Below, piece by piece: positions 26,276 through 32,172 of a DNA stretch of 32,172 nucleotides. The translations under genes and the position numbers were made by a program. The stretch is taken from the NCBI RefSeq assembly GCF_001592005.1, contig NZ_BCVZ01000030.1, forward strand, positions 1-32,172. Reading direction: 5' to 3'. The DNA comes from Bacillus sonorensis NBRC 101234 = KCTC 13918. Lineage in GTDB: Bacteria > Bacillota > Bacilli > Bacillales > Bacillaceae. Under the pieces are notes generated by a model that was not told where the DNA came from, ran no database searches, and worked only from the letters and a program-made list of their open reading frames with translations. Position 1 is the stretch's first letter, and each line of letters begins with the position of its first letter.

Positions 26276-27402
26276 TTTTCGATAATTCGCCCTCTCTCAT
26301 ATACAATGCGCTGGAGGCGGATTCCAAGCTTCTTTGCGAGCTTTTTCAGCCGCTCTTCCTCGCCGCGGGTCACAAGGCTGATGACGGTTCCCTCGCTACC
26401 TGCCCTCCCCGTTCTGCCTGAACGGTGGATATACCCCTCTTCATTCGGCAAATCTGTATGAATGACATATGGCAGGTTTTGAATATCAATTCCGCGCGCC
26501 GCGATATCCGTCGCCAACAACAGAGTAAACTCTCCTGCTTCAAACGCCTGAAGGATCTTCGCCCGTTCGATCTTTTTCGCTTCACTGTGCAGAACGCCGA
26601 CATCGACATGGTGGAAATCAAGCTTTTCGGCATACACACTTAGATTGCCGATATCCTTTACAAATACGAGCGCCTGCATTCCATCAAGCCTTGAAAATTT
26701 TTGCAGGATTTTGATTTTATCCCGCTGGTCGCAGACAAGATATTGATGCTTGATTTTTGCGGATTCTTCGCTCGTTCTTTTGATTTTCAATAGCTCCGCT
26801 TCCTTTGTCATTGTTCGGAGCTCGCGCTCAGCCTCTTCTTTTAATGTCGCTGAAAAGCAAAGGAGCTGCCGGTCTCTGAGCGTCGATTTAATGATGTTTT
26901 GAATCGTGCCGCGGTGCTCTGGCGTAAGGAGATGGTCTGTCTCATCAAGAACGATCGTTTTCACCTCATGCATTTTCAGTTTTTTTGTTTTGATGAGTTC
27001 CAGCACCCGACCCGGCGTACCGGCAATAATATGCGGATGTTTCTTCAGCTTTTCCTGCTGCTTTTTAATATTGGCTCCGCCGATGAAAGACGCGGCTCTG
27101 ATCTCAGATCCTTTTTTCCACTCTGTGACCACATCAAATATCTGCATGACAAGCTCGCGGGAAGGAGCGAGGATCACAGCCTGAACGTGTTTTTGGTCCG
27201 GCTGCAGCTTTTCCAAGAGCGGCAGAACGTAAGCGAGCGTTTTCCCCGTTCCCGTCGGTGATTCGGCGATCACGTCGCGCCCTTCCAAAATGAGCCCGGC
27301 CGCGCTTTTTTGAACATCCGTCGGTTCGACAAAGCCTGATGCCTTCCAATTTTCTTGAATAAACGGTTTTGCTTTATTTAAAAATGGCCATCTGTCTGTC
27401 AT
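26272..27402 (-). CDS. yfmL: DEAD-box-family RNA helicase YfmL
   Basis: The 376-residue helicase core has two RecA domains and almost no C-terminal extension. Motifs in order: ESPTGTGKT (I), PSRELV (Ia), GTPGR (Ib), LDETDHL (II), FSAT (III), VFVKDIGN and ATDIAARGIDI (V), and HRSGRTGRAG (VI). Motif II reads DETD instead of DEAD, a variant I also recall in B. subtilis YfmL, which acts in 50S ribosome assembly. It is divergent from yfmM; ATG 27402 has AAAGGAG upstream. Confidence 0.94.
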   Translation of the reverse strand: MTDRWPFLNKAKPFIQENWKASGFVEPTDVQKSAAGLILEGRDVIAESPTGTGKTLAYVLPLLEKLQPDQKHVQAVILAPSRELVMQIFDVVTEWKKGSEIRAASFIGGANIKKQQEKLKKHPHIIAGTPGRVLELIKTKKLKMHEVKTIVLDETDHLLTPEHRGTIQNIIKSTLRDRQLLCFSATLKEEAERELRTMTKEAELLKIKRTSEESAKIKHQYLVCDQRDKIKILQKFSRLDGMQALVFVKDIGNLSVYAEKLDFHHVDVGVLHSEAKKIERAKILQAFEAGEFTLLLATDIAARGIDIQNLPYVIHTDLPNEEGYIHRSGRTGRAGSEGTVISLVTRGEEERLKKLAKKLGIRLQRIVYERGRIIEK

Positions 27403-27498
27403 GTTTTTCTCCTTTATTCTCAGGTTGATTCTGCTCCTAGTATCTCAAAACAGAAGCGGCTTCGCAATTTTTCTTTTACCTGCCCCCCAAGTGTCCGG

Positions 27499-27504
27499 TA
27501 TAAT
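27499..27504 (+). promoter_or_regulatory. -10 box of yfmM
   Basis: A perfect TATAAT lies 36 bp before the yfmM start. The -35 region is weak (TTTACC at an 18-bp spacing). Confidence 0.55.
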
Positions 27505-27539
27505 GGGTTCGTTCTGACTATACATTAGAGGTGTAAAAC

Positions 27540-29096
27540 ATGAGTTTACTATCGGTAACAAAGCTAAGCCACGGTTTTGGAGACCGGGCGATCTTTCAGG
27601 ATATCTCCTTTCGGCTGTTAAAAGGCGAACACGTCGGCCTCATCGGGGCAAACGGCGAAGGAAAATCAACGTTTATGAATATCATCACGGGAAAGCTTGA
27701 ACCTGACGAAGGAAAAATCGAGTGGTCAAAAAAAGTCCGTATCGGCTATCTTGACCAGCATTCGGTCCTTGAACGGGGGCAGACGATCCGTGATGTATTA
27801 AGGAACGCGTTTCATTATTTATTTGCAATGGAAGAAGAAATGAACGCCATCTACGGAAAAATGGGGGAAGCTGATCCCGAAGAGCTTGAGAAGCTGCTCG
27901 AAGAAGTCGGAACGATTCAGGACGCCCTCACCAACAATGACTTTTACGCCATTGATGCAAAGGTTGAAGAAATCGCCCGCGGCCTCGGCCTTCACGATCT
28001 CGGGCTCGACAGGGATGTCACGGATTTAAGCGGCGGACAGCGGACCAAAGTGCTGCTTGCCAAGCTTCTGCTTGAAAAACCCGACATTCTCCTGCTGGAT
28101 GAACCGACAAACTACCTGGATGAACAGCATATCGAATGGCTGAAACGCTACTTGCAGGAATACGAAAACGCGTTTATCTTGATTTCGCATGACATTCCGT
28201 TCCTTAACAGCGTCATCAATCTCATCTACCATGTTGAAAATCAGCAGCTGACCCGCTACGCAGGTGACTACAACCAATTCCGCGAAGTGTACGAAGCCAA
28301 AAAACAGCAGCTTGAAGCGGCCTATAAAAAGCAGCAGCAGGAAATTTCCGAACTTAAGGATTTTGTCGCCCGCAACAAAGCTCGCGTCAGTACGCGCAAT
28401 ATGGCGATGTCCCGGCAAAAAAAGCTTGATAAGATGGATATGATCGAACTGCCGTCAGAGAAGCCGAAGCCTGAGTTCCATTTTAAAAAAGCGAGAACAT
28501 CCGGAAAGCTGATTTTTGAAACAAAAGATCTGGTCATTGGTTATGATGAACCGCTGTCCCGCCCGCTAAACCTGAAAATGGAGCGCGGTCAAAAAATCGC
28601 TTTGTACGGTGCCAACGGAATCGGTAAAACGACATTGCTGAAAAGCCTGCTCGGCGAAATTTCGCCGCTGTCGGGTGAAGTCGAACGGGGGGAATACCTC
28701 CATATCGGCTATTTTGAACAGGAAGTCAAAGCAGGGGGCCACAACACCTGCATCGAAGAAGTGTGGAACGAATTTCCGTCCTATACGCAGTATGAGATCC
28801 GCGCGGCCCTTGCCAAATGCGGCCTGACGACAAAACATATCGAAAGCAGGGTTTCCGTTTTAAGCGGGGGCGAAAAAGCGAAGGTCAGACTATGCAAACT
28901 TATTCATACAGAAACAAACCTTCTTGTCCTTGACGAACCGACAAACCATCTGGATGTCGAAGCAAAAGAAGAATTAAAAAGAGCCCTCAAGGAATACAAA
29001 GGCTCGATTCTTTTGATCTCCCACGAACCCGATTTCTATACGGAGATCGCGACAGATACATGGAACTGCGAATCATGGACGACAAAGGTTTTATAA
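27540..29096 (+). CDS. yfmM: ABC-F family ATPase YfmM
   Basis: The 518-residue soluble protein has two ABC domains and no membrane segment. The first has GANGEGKST, LSGGQRTKV and LLLDEPTNYLD; the second has GANGIGKTT, LSGGEKAKV and LVLDEPTNHLD. Between them lies a charged coiled-coil linker with EAAYKKQQQEISELKDF near residues 255-275. ABC-F proteins act on the ribosome as translation factors or antibiotic protection factors; this one's specific role is unknown. It matches B. subtilis YfmM in length as I recall it. GAGGTG precedes ATG 27540. Confidence 0.94.
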   Translation: MSLLSVTKLSHGFGDRAIFQDISFRLLKGEHVGLIGANGEGKSTFMNIITGKLEPDEGKIEWSKKVRIGYLDQHSVLERGQTIRDVLRNAFHYLFAMEEEMNAIYGKMGEADPEELEKLLEEVGTIQDALTNNDFYAIDAKVEEIARGLGLHDLGLDRDVTDLSGGQRTKVLLAKLLLEKPDILLLDEPTNYLDEQHIEWLKRYLQEYENAFILISHDIPFLNSVINLIYHVENQQLTRYAGDYNQFREVYEAKKQQLEAAYKKQQQEISELKDFVARNKARVSTRNMAMSRQKKLDKMDMIELPSEKPKPEFHFKKARTSGKLIFETKDLVIGYDEPLSRPLNLKMERGQKIALYGANGIGKTTLLKSLLGEISPLSGEVERGEYLHIGYFEQEVKAGGHNTCIEEVWNEFPSYTQYEIRAALAKCGLTTKHIESRVSVLSGGEKAKVRLCKLIHTETNLLVLDEPTNHLDVEAKEELKRALKEYKGSILLISHEPDFYTEIATDTWNCESWTTKVL

Positions 29097-29102
29097 CATC
29101 AA

Positions 29103-29137
29103 AAAGCTTGTTTCCTTTCCCGGAAACAAGCTTTTTT
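29103..29137. terminator. bidirectional terminator between yfmM and yfmO
   Basis: AAGCTTGTTTCC (29104-29115) pairs perfectly with GGAAACAAGCTT (29122-29133). T runs follow on the plus strand and A runs precede it, so it can serve both converging genes. Confidence 0.92.
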
Positions 29138-29139
29138 CA

Positions 29140-30318
29140 TTAATGTCCTGCCTTGATATGCGCCAAATGGCGACGGCCGCCGATTAAGACGGCCATGCCG
29201 ATCAGCACCGCTATACAGCCGGCAAAATAAGGCGCATGCGCACTATAATGATCGGCAAGCACACCAGCGAGCCAAGGCGCGATGGCCCCGCCGATAAAAC
29301 GGATGGAGCTGTAGGCTGATGAAGCGACTGACCGTTCGACAGGCGCCGCTTCCATTACCGCGGTCGTCAATATCGTATTGACCATTCCTAAAATACCGCC
29401 GCCAATCACAATGGCCGCAATAACGACAGCCATATGCTCCGTCCACACGCCGAGCACCAGCAAATCAGCGGCAAACAAAATAAACAGCATGATCAGGGAA
29501 CGGACCGTTCCAATGGCGCGCTGTACGGCCGGAGCGATAAACACGGACGTGATCGCGAGAAAGAGCCCCCAGCCGAAAAAGACGTAACCTAGCCCTCTTT
29601 CATTTAAATCAAGAACAAACGGAGAATAGGCAAGCAGCGTAAAAAAGCCAAAGTTATATAAAAAAGCGGACACAGAAAGCGTGAAAAGCCCTTGATACCG
29701 GAGCGCCCGTATCGGTGCGCAGATCGAAATTTTCTTTTGCGGCTTCGGAACGGCCGGCAGCAGAATGAGGATCGCAAACATAGCGACCGTCATTAAAATC
29801 GATACACCGAAAAACGGCGCCCTCCATGATATCGTTCCCAGTTCTCCTCCTGCAAGAGGGCCTACGGAAATTCCCAAGCCTAAAGCCGCCTCATATAAAA
29901 TAATCGCTTTGGCGCTCCCTCCTGTCGCCACACTGACAATGACGGCAAGAGCGGTTGAAATGAACAAGGCGTTGCCGAGCCCCCAGCCGCCCCGGAAGCC
30001 GACAAGCTGGGCGATGGATTGGGAACATCCGCCCAGCGCAGCAAAAATAATAATCAGAATAAGACCGGATATCAATGTCTGTTTTGCGCCGATTCGGCTC
30101 GAAATGGCTCCGGACAAAATCATCGCAAAACCTGTCACCAGAAGATAGCTTGTAAATAAAAGCGATACTTGGCTCGGCGACGCATTCAATTGCGCTGCAA
30201 TCGCCGGAAGAATCGGATCGACCAGCCCGATCCCCATAAATGAAATGACACAGGCAAACGCCACGGCCCAAACTGCTTTCGGCTGTTTAAAAAAACCGGA
30301 ATTCTGTTGTTTCTCCAT
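29140..30318 (-). CDS. yfmO: MFS efflux transporter YfmO
   Basis: The 392-residue protein has 12 predicted membrane segments and DHA1-type MFS features: GLVDPILPAIAAQLNASPSQ after helix 1, SSRIGAKQTLI in the helix 2-3 loop and GPLAGGELG in helix 5. ATG 30318 is preferred; an in-frame TTG at 30321 is also possible, since the AAAGG site lies 9-12 bases upstream. It follows yfmP and is probably part of the same unit, though a palindrome separates them. In B. subtilis the YfmP/YfmO pair has been linked to copper homeostasis; the substrate here is not shown. Confidence 0.92.
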   Translation of the reverse strand: MEKQQNSGFFKQPKAVWAVAFACVISFMGIGLVDPILPAIAAQLNASPSQVSLLFTSYLLVTGFAMILSGAISSRIGAKQTLISGLILIIIFAALGGCSQSIAQLVGFRGGWGLGNALFISTALAVIVSVATGGSAKAIILYEAALGLGISVGPLAGGELGTISWRAPFFGVSILMTVAMFAILILLPAVPKPQKKISICAPIRALRYQGLFTLSVSAFLYNFGFFTLLAYSPFVLDLNERGLGYVFFGWGLFLAITSVFIAPAVQRAIGTVRSLIMLFILFAADLLVLGVWTEHMAVVIAAIVIGGGILGMVNTILTTAVMEAAPVERSVASSAYSSIRFIGGAIAPWLAGVLADHYSAHAPYFAGCIAVLIGMAVLIGGRRHLAHIKAGH

Positions 30319-30349
30319 CAATCAATCATACCTTTCTTTCCATAAAAAC

Positions 30350-30371
30350 AAACGCTATGTACATAGCGTTT
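30350..30371 (-). promoter_or_regulatory. 22-bp perfect palindrome between yfmP and yfmO
   Basis: AAACGCTATGT (30350-30360) and ACATAGCGTTT (30361-30371) form a perfect palindrome. On the minus strand it is followed by GTTTTTATGG, so it can work as an intercistronic terminator or attenuator, reducing yfmO transcription relative to yfmP. A protein-binding site is the alternative. Confidence 0.6.
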
Positions 30372-30383
30372 GCGATTTTTGTT

Positions 30384-30806
30384 TTAATCAATATGTTCCA
30401 GCGCATTCCGGGCTTTTTTCTGCATGCCCTCCAGGCGCTTCCTGAACGATTGAAATTTTTCGATCTTTTCATCGATCATCCGCATTTGCTCGTCCAGCAT
30501 ATGCCGGATGTCTTCGAGCTTTTCTTTTCTTTCCTTCTTATCCAATGATAAAAGATAGCCTTCTTTATGCATTTCAAGGTGTTTGCTCGTTTCCATAAAT
30601 TGCTGCAGCTCTTGCAGGGAAAATCCCAATACTTCCTTGGCGCTTATCACTCTTTCAAGCTCTTCCAGGTCATCTTCAGAATAAAGACGGACACCGCCTT
30701 CTGTTCGCTTAGGTGAAGAAAGCAGGCCGATTTCTTCATAAAAACGAATCGTTCTTTTTGTCAAACCGCTGCGCTTTGCCATTTGGTCAATCTTCATCCA
30801 GTCCAC
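30384..30806 (-). CDS. yfmP: MerR-family regulator YfmP
   Basis: The 140-residue protein starts at GTG 30806 (MDWMKIDQMAKRSG), eight bases after GGGAGG; this gives the length I recall for B. subtilis YfmP, whereas an ATG at 30848 has no ribosome site. Residues 4-72 are the MerR helix-turn-helix (GLTKRTIRFYEEIGLL, GGVRLYSEDDLEELE). The rest is a coiled-coil dimer helix (DEQMRMIDEKIEKFQSFRKR). No metal-binding cysteines are present in the C-terminus. It is probably autoregulatory and controls yfmO. Confidence 0.93.
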   Translation of the reverse strand: MDWMKIDQMAKRSGLTKRTIRFYEEIGLLSSPKRTEGGVRLYSEDDLEELERVISAKEVLGFSLQELQQFMETSKHLEMHKEGYLLSLDKKERKEKLEDIRHMLDEQMRMIDEKIEKFQSFRKRLEGMQKKARNALEHID

Positions 30807-30839
30807 GTCAATGTCCTCCCGTTTTGGCTCTTTTTTTCT

Positions 30840-30868
30840 ATTATACACCTACTATACTCTTACGTAAA
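30840..30868 (-). promoter_or_regulatory. promoter of yfmP-yfmO
   Basis: TTTACG (30868-30863), a 17-bp spacer and a perfect TATAAT (30845-30840) on the minus strand lie 33 bp before the yfmP start. The spacer is of ordinary length, unlike the 19-20 bp of classical MerR-activated promoters, suggesting repression rather than DNA-untwisting activation. Confidence 0.7.
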
Positions 30869-30892
30869 CGTTAAGTTTTACACACGGTTGAA

Positions 30893-30926
30893 TTAATAAA
30901 AGGGCTTGCATTTTATACAAGCCCTT
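30893..30926 (-). terminator. terminator of the P450 gene
   Basis: AAGGGCTTG (30900-30908) pairs with CAAGCCCTT (30918-30926). On the minus strand TTATTAATT follows. It lies 17 bp after the P450 stop. Confidence 0.8.
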
Positions 30927-30942
30927 ATCATTCAAAAACCCT

Positions 30943-32139
30943 TTAATTCAGAACTACAGGCAGCTCTGCCAGCGATCGAAAACCAATTAATTTTCGGTAT
31001 TGGATATCGGAGGAAGCAAGCCGAAGCTTAGGCGCCCGCTCTAATAGGACGGGGATGGCAATTTGCGCTTCGAGGCGCGCCAATGAGGAGCCTAAACAAA
31101 AATGCGAGCCGGAGCCAAACGCAAGGTGCGGATTCGGGTTTCTTTTGATGTCCAGTATATGAGGATGAGGGAATATGTTCGGATCCCGGTTGGCCGCCCC
31201 TAAAAGGATGTATACTTGCTCCCCTTTTTTTATCATGTTTCCATTAATCTCGCAATCTTCCGAAGCCATACGCGCCGTCAGCTGAGTGGGGCTTTCATAG
31301 CGCAAACATTCCTCGACTGCAGATTCAATAAGCGGCGGGTTGTCCTTCAGGACAGCAAGCTGGGCGGGATGGTTCATTAAACAAAACAATCCGTTGCTTA
31401 TAAGATTTACAGTTGTCTCATGTCCTGCAATGACAAGCAATATACATGCCGCAAGAAATTCCTCTTCCGTCAGCTGTTCCAGGCTGGCGAATCTGCTGAT
31501 CAAGTCTTCCCTGGGATCTGTTTTCCTCTTTTGAATCAAATCTTTAAAATAGGCCGTCAGCTTGATGACGGCAGCATTTCCTTTTGCCAGCGCCTGTCGG
31601 GAGCGTGTAAAATCAATCGTCTTGATCAAGCTGGCCGTCCATTCCCTAAATTGATGCCTTTCCTCCTTTGGCACACCTAGGATGTTCGCTATGATGAGAC
31701 TTGCTAAAGGAAATGCAAACTCTGAGACAATGTCCGCTGTTTGCCTGCTTTCCAGTTGATCCAGCAATTCCTCTGCGGCATCTTTTATAAAAGGGCGAAA
31801 GGATTCTGCCATCTTCGGTGTAAATTCTTTGCCTACAAGGGAGCGAAGCCGCCTGTGATCCTCCCGGTTTTTAAAGAGCAGCATATCATGCTGCACATGT
31901 TTAAGTTGTTCATATTTTCTTGACGTTTCAGGGAGTGGTATGCGGCTTTGAAACCTTGCGTCCTTCAAAATCGCCGCTGCCTCTTCATATCCTGTCACAT
32001 ACCAGCCCGGGTGCTTGAATAGCGTTCCTTTATATAAAGGATGAACAGACCGCATCTGATCATAAAAAGGGTAAGGGTCTCTCCAAAAATCGGATTCAAT
32101 CAATAGGCTTGGTTTTGCCGGGTGTAATTCTGGCATCAT
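30943..32139 (-). CDS. cytochrome P450 (bacterial class, CYP107-like)
   Basis: The 398-residue soluble P450 has the oxygen-binding I-helix motif AGHETTVN, the ExxR motif in ECLRYESP, and the haem loop FGSGSHFCLGSSLAR with Cys348 as axial ligand. It resembles the CYP107 group (for example PksS) in the region LGAANRDPNIFPHP. The start is ATG 32139 (MMPELHPAKPSLL), with GGAGG six bases upstream; ATG 32136 is also possible. The open frame runs on to the window edge at 32172 but that part lies upstream of the ribosome site. No ferredoxin or ferredoxin reductase gene is nearby and the substrate is unknown. Confidence 0.92.
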   Translation of the reverse strand: MMPELHPAKPSLLIESDFWRDPYPFYDQMRSVHPLYKGTLFKHPGWYVTGYEEAAAILKDARFQSRIPLPETSRKYEQLKHVQHDMLLFKNREDHRRLRSLVGKEFTPKMAESFRPFIKDAAEELLDQLESRQTADIVSEFAFPLASLIIANILGVPKEERHQFREWTASLIKTIDFTRSRQALAKGNAAVIKLTAYFKDLIQKRKTDPREDLISRFASLEQLTEEEFLAACILLVIAGHETTVNLISNGLFCLMNHPAQLAVLKDNPPLIESAVEECLRYESPTQLTARMASEDCEINGNMIKKGEQVYILLGAANRDPNIFPHPHILDIKRNPNPHLAFGSGSHFCLGSSLARLEAQIAIPVLLERAPKLRLASSDIQYRKLIGFRSLAELPVVLN

Positions 32140-32172
32140 GTCATACCTCCATATCGTCGGCCGTTTAATCAA

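Noticed and set aside
30807..30848. N-terminal extension of YfmP from ATG 30848
   Set aside because: This ATG lies at the -10 region of the promoter and has no ribosome site; GTG 30806 has GGGAGG upstream and gives the family length.
32140..32172. N-terminal part of the P450 running off the right edge
   Set aside because: GGAGG directly precedes ATG 32139 and family similarity begins after it, so the gene is probably complete in the window.

Overview
The window is chromosomal DNA from a Bacillus of the B. subtilis/B. licheniformis lineage. The gene order treP-treA-treR, yflA, yflB, ltaS (yflE), mapB (yflG), yflI, yflJ, yflK, acpP (yflL), nos (yflM), yflN, yflS, yflT, yfmB, yfmJ, yfmL, yfmM, yfmO-yfmP follows the B. 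subtilis yfl/yfm order as I recall it. Interspersed genes that I do not recall from B. subtilis 168 at this site are the collagen-like spore-surface genes, an acyltransferase, sdpRI, a DUF3885 gene, a GH18 gene, an M14 peptidase, a VanZ-like gene and a P450. That points to the B. licheniformis group. The species call is inference from recalled protein similarity. I see no rRNA, tRNA, CRISPR array, insertion sequence or prophage.

Layout. 1-3340 (all minus strand) is a probable spore-surface module. It holds an intact collagen-like protein running off the left edge (N-terminal NTTRR-F1-like domain followed by at least 97 Gly-X-Thr triplets), a decayed paralogue whose collagen tract has shrunk to about four triplets, and a left-handed beta-helix sugar acyltransferase. 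Both collagen-like genes carry the same sigma-K-type -10 element. 3445-7453 is the trehalose operon treP-treA-treR, with a sigma-A promoter, two TreR half-palindrome operators 32 bp apart and a cre-like site. 7454-7847 holds no convincing gene but has a strong terminator-like hairpin. 7848-14515 is a conserved housekeeping stretch: amino acid symporter, DUF1992 protein, lipoteichoic acid synthase, second methionine aminopeptidase, two very small proteins, a MOSC protein and acylphosphatase.

14560-15594 is a self-contained SdpR/SdpI immunity pair whose operator palindrome overlaps its own -10 box; no SdpABC toxin genes are visible. 15577-22677 mixes a DUF3885 protein, nitric oxide synthase followed by a frameshifted secreted GH18 gene in the same transcription unit, a secreted M14 carboxypeptidase, the metallo-hydrolase YflN, a four-lesion metallo-hydrolase pseudogene and a VanZ-family membrane protein. 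22737-32172 holds a malate/dicarboxylate transporter, the sigma-B stress gene yflT, yfmB, a decayed yfmJ oxidoreductase, an RNA helicase, an ABC-F ATPase, a MerR/MFS efflux pair and a cytochrome P450.

Four genes are broken: the second collagen-like gene, GH18, the second metallo-hydrolase and yfmJ. Most lesions are single-base indels, several of them in homopolymers. They cluster in accessory or paralogous genes, and three genes carry several each, while the conserved genes are clean. This favours real decay over random sequencing error, although the single GH18 lesion could be an error. The most interesting items are the collagen-like locus with its decayed twin and shared promoter, the orphan SdpRI module, and the nos-GH18 transcription unit.
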